Shown: positions 24,852 to 34,393, counted from the stretch's first letter. The stretch is DNA of 64,000 nt from CAZYFH01 sp964646815 (GCA_964646815.1 CAZYFH010000003.1:62001-126000), one strand, 5' to 3'. The notes: a model not told the origin generated them from the letters alone. Made by a program: numbers and translations.

Positions 24852-25949
24852 ATGACCATGAAGAAGAAAATTCTCATCGGCGTCGGTGCCGTGGTCGTCG
24901 TGCTCATCGGATTGGGCGTCGCGTTCCGCGATGTCGTCTTGTTCGCCGTACTGAGCTTCACGCTCGCTCCGAACCACGCGTTCACGGAGGCATCGCCACC
25001 GACAGCGCCCGACTACACCAACCGCGACCACTGGGCAGCACTCCCGGACCGTGAGGATTGGGCCGACCGCGTACCGGTGGGCGACTTCTCCGACGCCCAG
25101 GAGACGGCCCGGGTAGATGTGTTCTTCCTCCATCCGACCACCTACGTCTCATCGGCATCCTGGAACCAGTCGCTAAACGACGCATCCACGAATCAGACGA
25201 CCGACGAGTTCGTGATGCAGGGTCAAGCCAGTGTCTTCAACGGCTGTTGCCGCATCTACGCACCTCGGTATCGCCAGGCGACGCTCTACTCCTTCTTCGA
25301 TGACAGCGCGAGCGGGACGCAGGCGCTGGCGCTCGCGTACCAGGACGTCGTCGCAGCGTTCCGCTACTACCTGGCGCATTTCAACGAGGGTCGTCCGTTC
25401 GTGCTCGCCGCCCATAGCCAAGGCTCGCACCACGCGGACGTCCTGATGGCCGAGGAGATCGCTGGGACGTCACTGGCTGACCGAATGGTCGCCGCCTATC
25501 CGGTCGGCTTCGAGATCGACGGCAGCAACGGGGTGCCGGTCTGTGCGACCCCGATGCAAACCGGCTGTCAGGTCACCTGGAACAGCGTCGGCCCGTCCGT
25601 GGGCTCTTTTCTCTCGTCACCGGACAATATCTGCGTGAATCCCCTGACGTGGCGGACGGACGGTCTGCCCGCCGCCCACGACGCGAACACCGGGGCCGTC
25701 AGCTTCGACGCCGGCAGCGTGCCAGAACCCGGCGCAGCCGATGCGCAGTGCCGCGACGGCCGGCTGTGGGTCTCGGAGATTCGCTCCAGCAACTATTCAC
25801 TGATGCCGCTCGGGCGCGACAACTATCACATCTTCGACTACGCCCTGTTCTACCTGAACGTCCGAGCCAACGTGGAGACGCGGGTGCACGCGTTCCTGTC
25901 CGACTGGCCCCGGGTCCCGGCGTCCAGCACAGCGCTCGTGCAGCCCTGA
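24852..25949 (+). CDS. DUF3089 alpha/beta-hydrolase protein
   Basis: 365 aa from ATG 24852. One N-terminal membrane helix (ILIGVGAVVVVLIGLGVAF) anchors or exports it. The rest is DUF3089: VDVFFLHPTTY near the start, RIYAPRYRQATLYSF, and the nucleophile elbow LAAHSQGSHH. The C-terminal NYHIFDYALFYLNVRANVETR completes the family signature. Family members are lipase/esterase-like hydrolases of unknown substrate. Overlaps the end of the converging PilZ gene by 100 bp. Confidence 0.84.
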   Translation: MTMKKKILIGVGAVVVVLIGLGVAFRDVVLFAVLSFTLAPNHAFTEASPPTAPDYTNRDHWAALPDREDWADRVPVGDFSDAQETARVDVFFLHPTTYVSSASWNQSLNDASTNQTTDEFVMQGQASVFNGCCRIYAPRYRQATLYSFFDDSASGTQALALAYQDVVAAFRYYLAHFNEGRPFVLAAHSQGSHHADVLMAEEIAGTSLADRMVAAYPVGFEIDGSNGVPVCATPMQTGCQVTWNSVGPSVGSFLSSPDNICVNPLTWRTDGLPAAHDANTGAVSFDAGSVPEPGAADAQCRDGRLWVSEIRSSNYSLMPLGRDNYHIFDYALFYLNVRANVETRVHAFLSDWPRVPASSTALVQP

Positions 25950-26284
25950 TGCCGCTGCAATGCACGGCGCCGCTCAAGGAGGACCGGCGCGTCGGCCAGG
26001 CGATAACTCCGCACCGCCACCGCGACCCCTGGCTGGTTAGCGGTGATCCCATCGGTGACATCCCGGACAACGTCGCCGCGGCAGGCAATCACCGCGACCG
26101 ACCGCGCCGTCGAGTCATCGGGTACTTCGACGGGGATATCGATTGGAGCGGCGCAGTGCCGTAGGCGAGTCACTTCGCGGGGATCGTCGACCCGCAGCAA
26201 CAGGCCCGACCGGCTCAGGTTCTCGGTTGTTCCACCGTGCCAGGTGTTACGGTCGGACGTGCGATAGCGGGCCGGCAGCCGCAC
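25850..26284 (-). CDS. PilZ-domain protein
   Basis: 144 aa from GTG 26284. RLPARYRTSDRN, then GGTTENLSRSGLLLRVDDP, match the PilZ fold; the c-di-GMP-binding RxxxR segment is only partly present as RYRTSDR, and the second motif (D/N)xSxxG is NLSRSG. GVAVAVRSYRLA would be the last strand. About 45 residues after that are unlike PilZ proteins and overlap the converging DUF3089 gene, which suggests that the original stop was lost. Likely a c-di-GMP effector if functional; the missing N-terminus leaves this open. Confidence 0.6.
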   Translation of the reverse strand: MRLPARYRTSDRNTWHGGTTENLSRSGLLLRVDDPREVTRLRHCAAPIDIPVEVPDDSTARSVAVIACRGDVVRDVTDGITANQPGVAVAVRSYRLADAPVLLERRRALQRHQGCTSAVLDAGTRGQSDRNACTRVSTLARTFR

Positions 26285-26305
26285 CCAAAAGCGGAGTTCC
26301 CGCGG

Positions 26306-26615
26306 CTAGCCTTGCGGTGGCACCCGGCGATCGCGCTCCGCGTTAGCGAGGTGGGTCGAGCTCCCGATCAACAACAGCAATAGATCGGTGCTCTCGTTGA
26401 CGGACCACAGATGGTGCCAGGCGCCGCAGACGCGCCAATCGGAATCGATGCTGCCGACCAAAATGCCGACCACCTCCCCAGACGTCGGATCCCCGCAGGA
26501 CGAACACGTCAGCGAGTCGGGCGGGCGTCGCGAGCAGGCGGGCGATCGTGCGGGCGAATTCGTCCTACTCGACCACCTCATCGAGCATGCGACGAACGGT
26601 CTGCACGCGGCCTCC
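26306..26615 (-). pseudogene. Degraded gene of unknown family
   Basis: One frame gives VQTVRRMLDEVVE, a TAG, then DEFARTIARLLATPARLADVFVLRG. A second frame continues as GEVVGILVGSIDSDWRVCGAW, then HHLWSVNESTDLLLLLIGSST to a stop at 26306. The switch from one frame to the other, together with the internal stop, indicates a broken gene. No family recognised. It lies between the PilZ gene and the CNNM/CBS gene, on the same strand as both. Confidence 0.3.
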
Positions 26616-26640
26616 GTACCCGTGCGTGGCTGATGAGGCC

Positions 26641-27675
26641 TTACCCGCGGCTCCCGAGTGTCTCCTCGCGACGGCGGCGGGCGAACGCGCGAAGGTCGGC
26701 TTCCTGGTCGAACTCGTCGACGATCTCCTGACCGATCAGTTCTTCCAGCACGTCCTCGAGCGTGACGATGCCCTCGAACCCCCCAAACTCGTCGATGACT
26801 GCGACCATGTGGCGCCGGCGCTCGAGAAACGTGCGAAGAAGCTGATCGAGCGGCGCCGTATCGACCACGAACTGCACCGGCTGCATTAGCTCGGTGAGCG
26901 TTGTGCCGAACTGGTCGTTGGCAACGGCTGTCAGGATGTCCACCTTGTGTACGACCCCGACCAGCTCCTCCGGATCATCGTCATAGACCGGTACACGGCT
27001 GAACCTCTTGAGCTCGCGCAGCGCCACCGCCTCTTTGGCGGTCGTCGTGGCGGCGAGCGTGAAGACGACTGGCCGCGGTGTCATTACATCGGCGGCCGTC
27101 CGATTCTCAAGCGACAAGACGTTCTGTATCACGCGTGCTTCCGCGGAGGTCAAATCGCCAGACCGCTGGCCGAGTCTGACCATGGTGAGCAGTTCGTCAT
27201 CCGACATTCGGGGCTCCTGCTGTCCACTCCACACGAGCATCGTCAAGAGCCGCGTCACCGACACGAGCGGTCGGAAGACGACGACTAGCGCTTCGAGCGG
27301 CCGGGCGATCAACGGTGCGAGACCGCGCGCGTACACGACGCCAACCGTCTTGGGCAGCACTTCCGAGAACACGAGGATCGCCAGTGTAAACGCCACCGAG
27401 AAGGCGCCGACGCGGGATGTGCCGAACGCGCTGGCCGCCAGCGCTCCCGCGACCGCGCCCCCACCGGTGTTCGCAATCGTGTTCAGCGACAACACAGCCG
27501 CGATCGGCTGATCGACTTGTCGTCGCAGACGCTTCAGGATGCGCCCGGCCGGTCGACCGGCGCGCTCAAGCGTCTCGATGCGGCTGGCCGGCACCGAGTA
27601 GAGCACCGCCTCGAACAGCGAGCACGCGGCTGACGTGACCACGACCAACGCGACCACGACGATCAACTCTGCCAT
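26641..27675 (-). CDS. CNNM (DUF21) / CBS-pair / CorC-type membrane protein
   Basis: 344 aa from ATG 27675, which has a GGAGG upstream. An upstream in-frame extension of 121 codons lacks family similarity and was excluded. Residues 1-190 form the DUF21/CNNM membrane domain with about four helices (LIVVVALVVVTSAACSLFEAVLYS, AFTLAILVFSEVLPKTVGVV). A CBS pair follows (VMTPRPVVFTL; VDILTAVAN; FEGIVTLEDVLEELIGQEIVDEFD). CNNM/CorC proteins are implicated in magnesium or cobalt efflux and sodium-dependent transport. The C-terminal CorC/HlyC domain is absent or reduced to a short charged tail. Confidence 0.85.
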   Translation of the reverse strand: MAELIVVVALVVVTSAACSLFEAVLYSVPASRIETLERAGRPAGRILKRLRRQVDQPIAAVLSLNTIANTGGGAVAGALAASAFGTSRVGAFSVAFTLAILVFSEVLPKTVGVVYARGLAPLIARPLEALVVVFRPLVSVTRLLTMLVWSGQQEPRMSDDELLTMVRLGQRSGDLTSAEARVIQNVLSLENRTAADVMTPRPVVFTLAATTTAKEAVALRELKRFSRVPVYDDDPEELVGVVHKVDILTAVANDQFGTTLTELMQPVQFVVDTAPLDQLLRTFLERRRHMVAVIDEFGGFEGIVTLEDVLEELIGQEIVDEFDQEADLRAFARRRREETLGSRG

Positions 27676-27784
27676 TGCCGTTACTACCTCCGATCCCTGA
27701 GTTCGGTGTGAAACAATATAGTGAGACCTTAATCGCCCGTGGACCTTATGTCCCGTCAGGTCCGCTCCGTCCCCCATAACGACC
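27676..27784. promoter_or_regulatory. Divergent promoter region of CNNM and glgB genes
   Basis: 109 bp between divergent starts. An AT-rich AACAATATAGTGAGACC around 27712-27728 is the best candidate for a promoter core. The region is the only space available for the promoter of the five-gene glgB run. Confidence 0.35.
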
Positions 27785-29695
27785 GTGCAACGCCCAACGC
27801 CTACTGTCGTCCCTCCGACCGTACCACGGCGCCTGGACCAACGGCTCGGCGCGCACCTCTGCGTGGTCGATGGGGAGCCGGGGGTTCGGTTTCGGGTCCT
27901 GGCCCCCGAGGCCGTCCGGGTGTCGGTGATTGGCGAGTTCAACCGGTGGAACGCTGGCGTCACGCCGATGCGCCGCCTCGCAGAGGGGGATGTCTGGGAG
28001 CGCTTCGTCCCGCATGTCACGCCCGGCACGCTGTACAAATATCAAATTGTCGGCCCACCACTCGAACCGCCGTTCGACAAGGCCGATCCCATGGCGTTCG
28101 CGACCGAACGCCCGCCGGGCACCGCCTCGCTGGTCTGGGATCTCTCCCGGTACCACTGGCGCGACGGCGCGTGGATGGCTCAGCGGCACCGTCGCAACCG
28201 GCTCGATGCGCCCATATCAGTCTACGAGGTGCACCTGGGCTCCTGGATGCGACAGCCGGACGGCTCGTGGCTGACCTATGCGGAGCTCGCGGACCGGCTC
28301 GCCGATTACGCGATGACACTCGGCTTCACGCACGTCGAGCTCCTGCCGGTGGCCGAGCATCCGTTCGACGGATCGTGGGGGTACCAGGCACTCTCTTACT
28401 TCGCGCCGACCAGCCGCTATGGCACCCCTGACCAGTTCATGGCGTTCATCGACACGCTGCATCGCGCCGGGGTCGGCGTGCTCCTCGACTGGGTCCCGGG
28501 ACACTTTCCGAACGATCGGCACGGCCTAGCCGAATTCGACGGCACCTACCTCTACGAGCATCGCGATTCACGACAGCGCCACCACCCGGACTGGGACACC
28601 CTCGTCTTCGACCACGGACGCACCCAGGTGGCCGAGTTCCTGGTGAGCAGCGCGCTGTTCTGGCTCGACCGCTACCACGTGGACGGGTTCCGAGTGGATG
28701 CCGTGGCCTCAATGCTGTATCTGGACTACAGTCGCAGTCCAGGCGATTGGACCCCCAACCCGGACGGCGGCAATGAGAACCTGGAGGCGGTGCGCTTTCT
28801 CCGCCAACTAACGGACGCCGTCGAAGCCCGGTTCCCCGATACGCTGATCATCGCGGAGGAATCGACCGCTTGGCCCAAGGTCTCGCACTCGACGCAGTCA
28901 GGCGGGCTCGGATTCGACCTCAAGTGGAACATGGGGTGGATGCACGACATGCTTGACTACATGGCGCAGGCACCCGCGGCGCGGCCCTCGATGCACGCAC
29001 GGCTCACGACCAGCCTCGGCTACGCCCACGCCGAACGCTTCATCCTTCCGCTCTCACACGATGAAGTCGTCCATGGCAAAGGGGCGCTGCGGCAGCGGAT
29101 GCCGGGCTCGCGAACCGAGCAGTTTGCCAACCTACGACTGTTGTTCGGCTGGATGTACGGGCATCCCGGCAAGAAGCTGCTATTCATGGGTAATGAATTT
29201 GGTCAAGCGGCCGAGTGGCACCATGACGCCAGCCTCGACTGGACCTGCCCCGAGTCGGTGCTCCCCGCCGGGCTCCGGCGCTGGGTCGCAGACTTGAACC
29301 GTGTCTATCGCGAGACACCGGCGTTGCACGCGAACGAGTTCGACACGGGCGGGTTCGTGTGGACGCTCAGGGGGGACACCGCCTCCGGGCCGCTCAGCTT
29401 CGTCCGGCGGGGCGGGCCGCGAGACGACACCGTGCTGTTCGTCTGCAATTTCACGAACTGCCTGTTCGTGGACCACGTCGTGCGCGTTCCCGTCGACGTA
29501 GCCGCCGACGGGTTCTGGCGTGAGCGCCTCAACAGCGATTCCGCTCACTACGGGGGCACAAATCTCGGCAACCTTGGTGGCCAACGTGCCGACCATGGGG
29601 CGGGTGGAACGGCCACGCTCCGGCTGGTCGTTGCCCCGTTATCCGTCCTCGTCTTCGAACCCGGTTCGGCTCATCCGGACGCTGAGTGTGGCTGA
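27785..29695 (+). CDS. glgB: 1,4-alpha-glucan branching enzyme
   Basis: 636 aa from GTG 27785. Makes alpha-1,6 branches in glycogen by cutting and transferring alpha-1,4 chains. One CBM48 module (VRFRVLAPEAVRVSVIGEFNRWNAG) precedes the GH13 barrel. Catalytic residues are visible in VDGFRVDAVASMLYLDYSR (nucleophile Asp), TLIIAEESTAW (acid/base Glu) and LSHDEVVHGKG (stabilising Asp). Many GlgB proteins are about 730 aa with an extra N-terminal domain; this is the shorter form. Its stop overlaps the next start (TGATG), so glutamate dehydrogenase translation is coupled to it. Confidence 0.93.
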   Translation: MQRPTPTVVPPTVPRRLDQRLGAHLCVVDGEPGVRFRVLAPEAVRVSVIGEFNRWNAGVTPMRRLAEGDVWERFVPHVTPGTLYKYQIVGPPLEPPFDKADPMAFATERPPGTASLVWDLSRYHWRDGAWMAQRHRRNRLDAPISVYEVHLGSWMRQPDGSWLTYAELADRLADYAMTLGFTHVELLPVAEHPFDGSWGYQALSYFAPTSRYGTPDQFMAFIDTLHRAGVGVLLDWVPGHFPNDRHGLAEFDGTYLYEHRDSRQRHHPDWDTLVFDHGRTQVAEFLVSSALFWLDRYHVDGFRVDAVASMLYLDYSRSPGDWTPNPDGGNENLEAVRFLRQLTDAVEARFPDTLIIAEESTAWPKVSHSTQSGGLGFDLKWNMGWMHDMLDYMAQAPAARPSMHARLTTSLGYAHAERFILPLSHDEVVHGKGALRQRMPGSRTEQFANLRLLFGWMYGHPGKKLLFMGNEFGQAAEWHHDASLDWTCPESVLPAGLRRWVADLNRVYRETPALHANEFDTGGFVWTLRGDTASGPLSFVRRGGPRDDTVLFVCNFTNCLFVDHVVRVPVDVAADGFWRERLNSDSAHYGGTNLGNLGGQRADHGAGGTATLRLVVAPLSVLVFEPGSAHPDAECG

Positions 29696-31107
29696 TGCCC
29701 GAACGACGTTTCTATACTGACGTCAGCCGATACTTCGATCGCGCCGCGGCGTTCACGGACCATCCGGCCGGGCTCCTCGATCAGATCAAGCGGTGCAACA
29801 GCATCTATCGCTTTGATTTCCCAGTGCGTCAGCACGACGGCCACATCGCGGTCGTCCGCGCGTGGCGCGCTGAGCACAGCCAGCACCGTTTGCCGGTCAA
29901 GGGCGGGATCCGCTTCAGCGCAGATGTGGACGAAGACGAGGTGATGGCGCTGGCAGCGCTGATGACCTACAAGTGCGCGATTGTCGAGGTCCCATTCGGC
30001 GGCGCCAAGGGCGCCATCCAGGTGGACACGCGGAAATACGACCGGGATCAGATGGAGCGCATCACACGGCGCTACACGTACGAGCTGGTGAAGAAGAACT
30101 TCATCGGTCCGGCCATCGACGTCCCGGCGCCCGATTACGGCACCGGACAGCGGGAGATGGCCTGGATCGTCGACACCTATCAGGCGCTACGTCCGGAACA
30201 GATTGACGCGAAGGGGTGCGTGACCGGAAAGCCTGTCAGCCAGGGCGGCATCAACGGACGGCTCGAGGCGACGGGGCGCGGGCTCTTCTACGTCCTGAAC
30301 GAGGCGTGCGCGCAGGCCGACGACATGCAGCGCCTCGGTCTATCCACCGGCCTCGACGGCAAGCGCATCGTCGTGCAGGGCTTCGGCAACGTCGGCTACT
30401 GGGCGGCGCAATTCTGCAGCGAGGTCGGCGCGCTGATTGTCGCCATCGCCGAGCACGACGGTGCGATCACGAACCCGAACGGACTCGCACCGCTCAAGGT
30501 CCACGAGCATCGCAACGAGCATGGCTCGATCCTGGGGTTCCCGGGAGCCACATCACTCGAAAACCCAGGCGAGGCGCTCGAGCTGGAGTGCGACATCCTC
30601 ATTCCGGCCGCGCTCGAGAACCAGCTCACAGCAGAGAACGCCGGAGCCGTCAAAGCACGCCTGATCCTCGAAGCCGCCAACGGCCCGACGACGCCGGAGG
30701 CCGACGACATCTTTCAACAGCGGGGCATCCTGGTCATCCCCGACGTGTACGCCAACGCCGGTGGCGTCATCGTGTCGTACTTCGAGTGGCTCAAGAACCT
30801 GTCACACGTCCGGTTCGGCCGGCTCGAAGCCCGGTACCAGGCGCACGCTGACAACCGGCTGCTCCGCGCCATGGAAACGACGACCGGCAAGCAGTTGAGC
30901 GATACCGACCGTGCCGCCATCGTGAAACCGGTCGACGAGCTCACCGTCGTTAACTCGGGTCTCGAAGACACGATGGTCGTCGCCTATCACCAGATTCGGG
31001 ACCTGCTGCAACAAACCGACGGCGTCGAGGACCTGCGGACCGCGGCGTTCCTGCTCGCGATTCGCCGGGTCGCGCAGGCGTATCTTGAGCTGGGGGTCTT
31101 TCCCTAG
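29695..31107 (+). CDS. Glutamate dehydrogenase (Glu/Leu/Phe/Val family)
   Basis: 470 aa from ATG 29695. Interconverts glutamate with 2-oxoglutarate and ammonia. LPVKGGIRFSADVDEDEV, then KCAIVEVPFGGAKGAIQ, contain the substrate-binding Lys and catalytic Lys. VPAPDYGTG has the catalytic Asp. IVVQGFGNVGYWAA is the dinucleotide-binding loop; the sequence does not settle NAD versus NADP preference. Overlaps glgB by one base and aspartate kinase by one base (TAGTG). The context suggests linked control of glycogen and amino-nitrogen flow. Confidence 0.92.
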   Translation: MPERRFYTDVSRYFDRAAAFTDHPAGLLDQIKRCNSIYRFDFPVRQHDGHIAVVRAWRAEHSQHRLPVKGGIRFSADVDEDEVMALAALMTYKCAIVEVPFGGAKGAIQVDTRKYDRDQMERITRRYTYELVKKNFIGPAIDVPAPDYGTGQREMAWIVDTYQALRPEQIDAKGCVTGKPVSQGGINGRLEATGRGLFYVLNEACAQADDMQRLGLSTGLDGKRIVVQGFGNVGYWAAQFCSEVGALIVAIAEHDGAITNPNGLAPLKVHEHRNEHGSILGFPGATSLENPGEALELECDILIPAALENQLTAENAGAVKARLILEAANGPTTPEADDIFQQRGILVIPDVYANAGGVIVSYFEWLKNLSHVRFGRLEARYQAHADNRLLRAMETTTGKQLSDTDRAAIVKPVDELTVVNSGLEDTMVVAYHQIRDLLQQTDGVEDLRTAAFLLAIRRVAQAYLELGVFP

Positions 31108-32483
31108 TGCCAACGTACGCGCCGGTCGTCATGAAATTCGGCGGTACGTCAGTAGGCGACGCCGATGCCATGCGACGGATGTGCCGTATTGTCGAGCGCG
31201 AGCACAGGCCGAGACTGGTCGTCGTCTCGGCGCTGTCAGGGGTGACCGACCTACTGTTCACGCTGGCTGCCGCCGCCGGACGAGGCGAGGCGGTGGGCGC
31301 TGAGGGCGAGGTCTTACGGCGCCGCCACCACGAGATGACCGCGCAGGTCGCGAGCCCGAGCGTCCGCGCGCGTGTGGCACGCGAGATCGACGCGACATGC
31401 GACGAGTTGGCGTCGCTGCTGCACGCCGTGAGTGTGCTCCACGAGCTCACGCCGCGGTCGACTGACGCAATCGTCGCGTTCGGCGAGCGGCTCAGCAGCC
31501 GACTCGCGGCCGGGGCACTCGCATCGACTACCGCGGGCGCAACATGGATCGACGCGGCCGACATCCTCGTGACCGACGCCACCCACGGACGCGCCGTGCC
31601 GCAGATCAACGCCACGTCGGTGCGGGTGAGAGCACTCGCAACCCTGGTGCTCGACGCGGGGGCCGTGGGAGTCGTGAGCGGCTACATCGGCGCCACCACC
31701 GAACGGGTAACGACAACACTGGGTCGTGGCGGTTCTGACTATTCGGCAGCCGTGTTTGCCGTCGCGCTCGACGCCGCGGAGCTCCAGATCTGGACCGACG
31801 TCGACGGCATGCTCACTGCTGACCCACGCATCGTCGCGACGGCGAAGCTCGTGCCGCAGCTGTCCTATGCCGAAGCGTCGGAGCTCGCCTATTTCGGTGC
31901 GAAGGTGCTGCATCCGGAGAGCATCCAGCCCGCAATCAGGCGCGACCTCGCGGTCCGGATCCTCAACGCACGTCGGCCGGAGGGCGCTGGGACGACCATC
32001 AGTGCTGCTCCGCTCGCCCGCTCCGGCACCGTGACGGCGCTCGCGTGCAAACGGGACGTCACGGTCATCGAGATCACATCAGCGCGGATGCTGATGGCAC
32101 ATGGGTTCCTGAAACGGCTGTTCGACGTCTTCGACCGGTTTAGCACAGCCGTAGACGTGGTGACGACGTCCGAAGTCAACGTGTCGGTCACCATCGACGA
32201 CGCGAGTCGACTCGAGGGGCTGGCGGCCGAGCTGTCGACGTTCGCCGCGGTTACCACCGAACCAGAGATGGCGCTCCTCTGCGTCGTGGGCGACACGCTG
32301 CACGACGACCCGACCATGCTTGGCGCCGTCATCGGCGCGCTCGACGGCATCCACTGCCGCATGGTGTCGCAATCCGCCAGCCGACGAAACATCACGCTCG
32401 TCATCGCGGAGCGAGATCTAGCGGACGCGATGACACGGCTGCATGATCACTTCTTCGGCCGTTCGCACGCCGCGACGGCGTGA
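31107..32483 (+). CDS. lysC: Aspartate kinase
   Basis: 458 aa from GTG 31107. Phosphorylates aspartate, the first step to lysine, threonine and methionine. KFGGTSVG at 10-17 and the GRGGSDYSAA segment form the kinase site; WTDVDGMLTADPRIV follows. Two ACT-like stretches end the protein (VTVIEITSARMLMAHGF and EMALLCVVGDTLHDDP), as expected for feedback-regulated monofunctional enzymes. Third gene of the glgB run, overlapping its upstream neighbour by one base. Confidence 0.92.
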   Translation: MPTYAPVVMKFGGTSVGDADAMRRMCRIVEREHRPRLVVVSALSGVTDLLFTLAAAAGRGEAVGAEGEVLRRRHHEMTAQVASPSVRARVAREIDATCDELASLLHAVSVLHELTPRSTDAIVAFGERLSSRLAAGALASTTAGATWIDAADILVTDATHGRAVPQINATSVRVRALATLVLDAGAVGVVSGYIGATTERVTTTLGRGGSDYSAAVFAVALDAAELQIWTDVDGMLTADPRIVATAKLVPQLSYAEASELAYFGAKVLHPESIQPAIRRDLAVRILNARRPEGAGTTISAAPLARSGTVTALACKRDVTVIEITSARMLMAHGFLKRLFDVFDRFSTAVDVVTTSEVNVSVTIDDASRLEGLAAELSTFAAVTTEPEMALLCVVGDTLHDDPTMLGAVIGALDGIHCRMVSQSASRRNITLVIAERDLADAMTRLHDHFFGRSHAATA

Positions 32484-32507
32484 CCCAGTTCTCGAGGAGA
32501 CAGACCC

Positions 32508-33338
32508 ATGTACGAAACCATTCGATACGCCGTGGCGAATCCGATTGCCACGATCACGCTGAACCGCCCCGACCGCTTGAACGCAATCACCGGCCCGATG
32601 GTGCGGGAGCTGCAAGCCGCGTTCGGAGCGGCGGACGCGGACGACCGCGTGGTCGGCATCGTGCTCACCGGCGAAGGACGCGGGTTCTGCGCCGGCGCGG
32701 ATATCGGACGCCTCAAGAAGCTCAGCGACGGACAGATGTCTGCGTCGGAATGGCGCGTCACCGAGGGCAAGCCGGGCGCGTTCGACGAGATGGGCGAAGA
32801 CTTCCAGCTCGGGCTGCTCTATCTCATGGCGCTCCGCAAGCCGGTCGTGGTGGCCATCAACGGCCCGTGCGCCGGACTCGGGTTCGTCATGGCTTTGCTC
32901 GGCGACATCCGCTTCGCGTCGGACCGCGCTTCCTTCACGACCGCGTTCGTCAACCGCGGCCTGATCGCGGAGCACGGTGTCAGCTGGATCTTGCCGCGTC
33001 TCGTCGGGCCCGCGCACGCGCTCGACATCCTCTGGACCGGCCGTCGCTTCGACGCGACGGACGCGGAGCGGATGGGGATCGTCAATCGGGTCATCGCCCA
33101 TGACGACCTCATGGCTCACGCGCGCGACTATGTAACCGTGCTCGCGCGCACCTCGTCACCGACCGCGGTCAAGGTGATGAAGCAGCAGGTCTATCGGCAT
33201 CTCTCGGCGACACTGGGCGACGCGATGCGCGAGTCGCTCCAGCTGATGAACGAGAGCCTCGACCGGAACGACTTCAAGGAAGGCGTGGCGTCGTTCATGG
33301 AGAAGCGTCCGCCGCGCTTCGCACGGATTGGGGCCTAG
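32508..33338 (+). CDS. Enoyl-CoA hydratase/isomerase family protein
   Basis: 276 aa. Crotonase fold: ITLNRPDRLNAITGPMVREL, oxyanion-hole segments FCAGADIGRLKKL and INGPCAGLGFVMAL, and FVNRGLIAEHGVSWILPRLVG, which carries a Glu at a catalytic position. The HGVSW segment is common in hydratases acting on unsaturated or short-chain acyl-CoA. Starts 24 bp after aspartate kinase with a GAGGAG ribosome site, so probably in the same transcript. Confidence 0.86.
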   Translation: MYETIRYAVANPIATITLNRPDRLNAITGPMVRELQAAFGAADADDRVVGIVLTGEGRGFCAGADIGRLKKLSDGQMSASEWRVTEGKPGAFDEMGEDFQLGLLYLMALRKPVVVAINGPCAGLGFVMALLGDIRFASDRASFTTAFVNRGLIAEHGVSWILPRLVGPAHALDILWTGRRFDATDAERMGIVNRVIAHDDLMAHARDYVTVLARTSSPTAVKVMKQQVYRHLSATLGDAMRESLQLMNESLDRNDFKEGVASFMEKRPPRFARIGA

Positions 33339-33343
33339 CGAAG

Positions 33344-34129
33344 ATGACGCCCCAAACGGCGCCCCCCCGCCGGGGCATGACAGGCGGATGGCAAGACCGC
33401 GTGCTGCTGGAGGGCCCGCAGCCACGCTGGCGGGAGCTGATCCTCGTCGCGCGCGCGCTGCGAGACTTCGTAAGCGGCTTTCGGAGCCTCGCGTTCGTCG
33501 GACCGTGCGTGACTGTCTTCGGGTCGGCACGCTTCACGGAAGGCCACGAGTACTACGACCTCGGTCGCCGGGTCGGACGAGCGGTGAGCGAGCTCGGGTT
33601 CACCGTGATGACCGGTGGCGGGCCCGGACTGATGGAAGCCGCCAACCGCGGTGCGCGGGACGCTGGCGGAGGCTCGGTCGGGTGCAACATCCTGCTCGGC
33701 GCCGAGGAGGCACCCAATCCCTATCTCGATCGCTGGGTAACGGTGAAGTATTTCTTTGTGCGCAAGGTGTTGCTGTTCAAGTACTCCTATGCCTTCGTGG
33801 CGCTCCCCGGAGGCTTCGGCACGATGGACGAGCTGTTCGAGGCACTGACGCTGGTGCAGACGAAGAAGATTCACAGCTTCCCCATCGTGCTCATGGGGAC
33901 CGACTACTGGAAGCGACTGCTTCACCTGGTACGCAACATGGTCGACGAGGGCGCCATCGAGCCTGGGGAGATCGAGACCTGGCTGACGACCGACGATGTC
34001 GACGAGGCGATGGCGCACATCCGGCGCTACGCGATCGATGAGTTCGGTCTGCAGACGCGCCGGCCACCGCGGCCTCACCGGATTCTTGGTGAGCGTGAGC
34101 TGTCCTCTAGCCCCACGCCGCGTCTGTAG
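33344..34129 (+). CDS. LOG-family protein (TIGR00730)
   Basis: 261 aa. Rossmann-like fold with VTVFGSARF, TGGGPGLMEAANRGA and the family hallmark LPGGFGTMDELFEALTLVQ. LOG proteins release free bases from cytokinin-type or other nucleoside 5'-monophosphates. N-terminal 45 residues are an extra segment seen in some bacterial members. Starts 6 bp after the hydratase stop, the last gene of the five-gene run. Confidence 0.88.
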   Translation: MTPQTAPPRRGMTGGWQDRVLLEGPQPRWRELILVARALRDFVSGFRSLAFVGPCVTVFGSARFTEGHEYYDLGRRVGRAVSELGFTVMTGGGPGLMEAANRGARDAGGGSVGCNILLGAEEAPNPYLDRWVTVKYFFVRKVLLFKYSYAFVALPGGFGTMDELFEALTLVQTKKIHSFPIVLMGTDYWKRLLHLVRNMVDEGAIEPGEIETWLTTDDVDEAMAHIRRYAIDEFGLQTRRPPRPHRILGERELSSSPTPRL

Positions 34130-34393
34130 CCGCGCGAGGATCCGACCCGACGCCGTGGCGGAGGTGATCGTCCCGACGGCTGGGTCGGCGCACCGCATAC
34201 TACGCCTGCGCTCGGGTCTGTGACCGAGTTTGGTAGCCATCCAGATATACGACGTTAGCCGGACATGAGAATCGGCGGCGATACAACACTGATCGTTCTC
34301 GCGCACCTCGGCGTCATTCACGTCGGAATGTTATGGCCAAGGATGCTCCTTGTTTTTGTCTATGGGACGCTGAAATCCTGCTAGGAGAAAATC

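Noticed and set aside
26641..28038. Longer CNNM/CBS gene starting at 28038
   Set aside because: The extra 121 codons cover the glgB start region and lack family similarity; ATG 27675 begins the first membrane helix.
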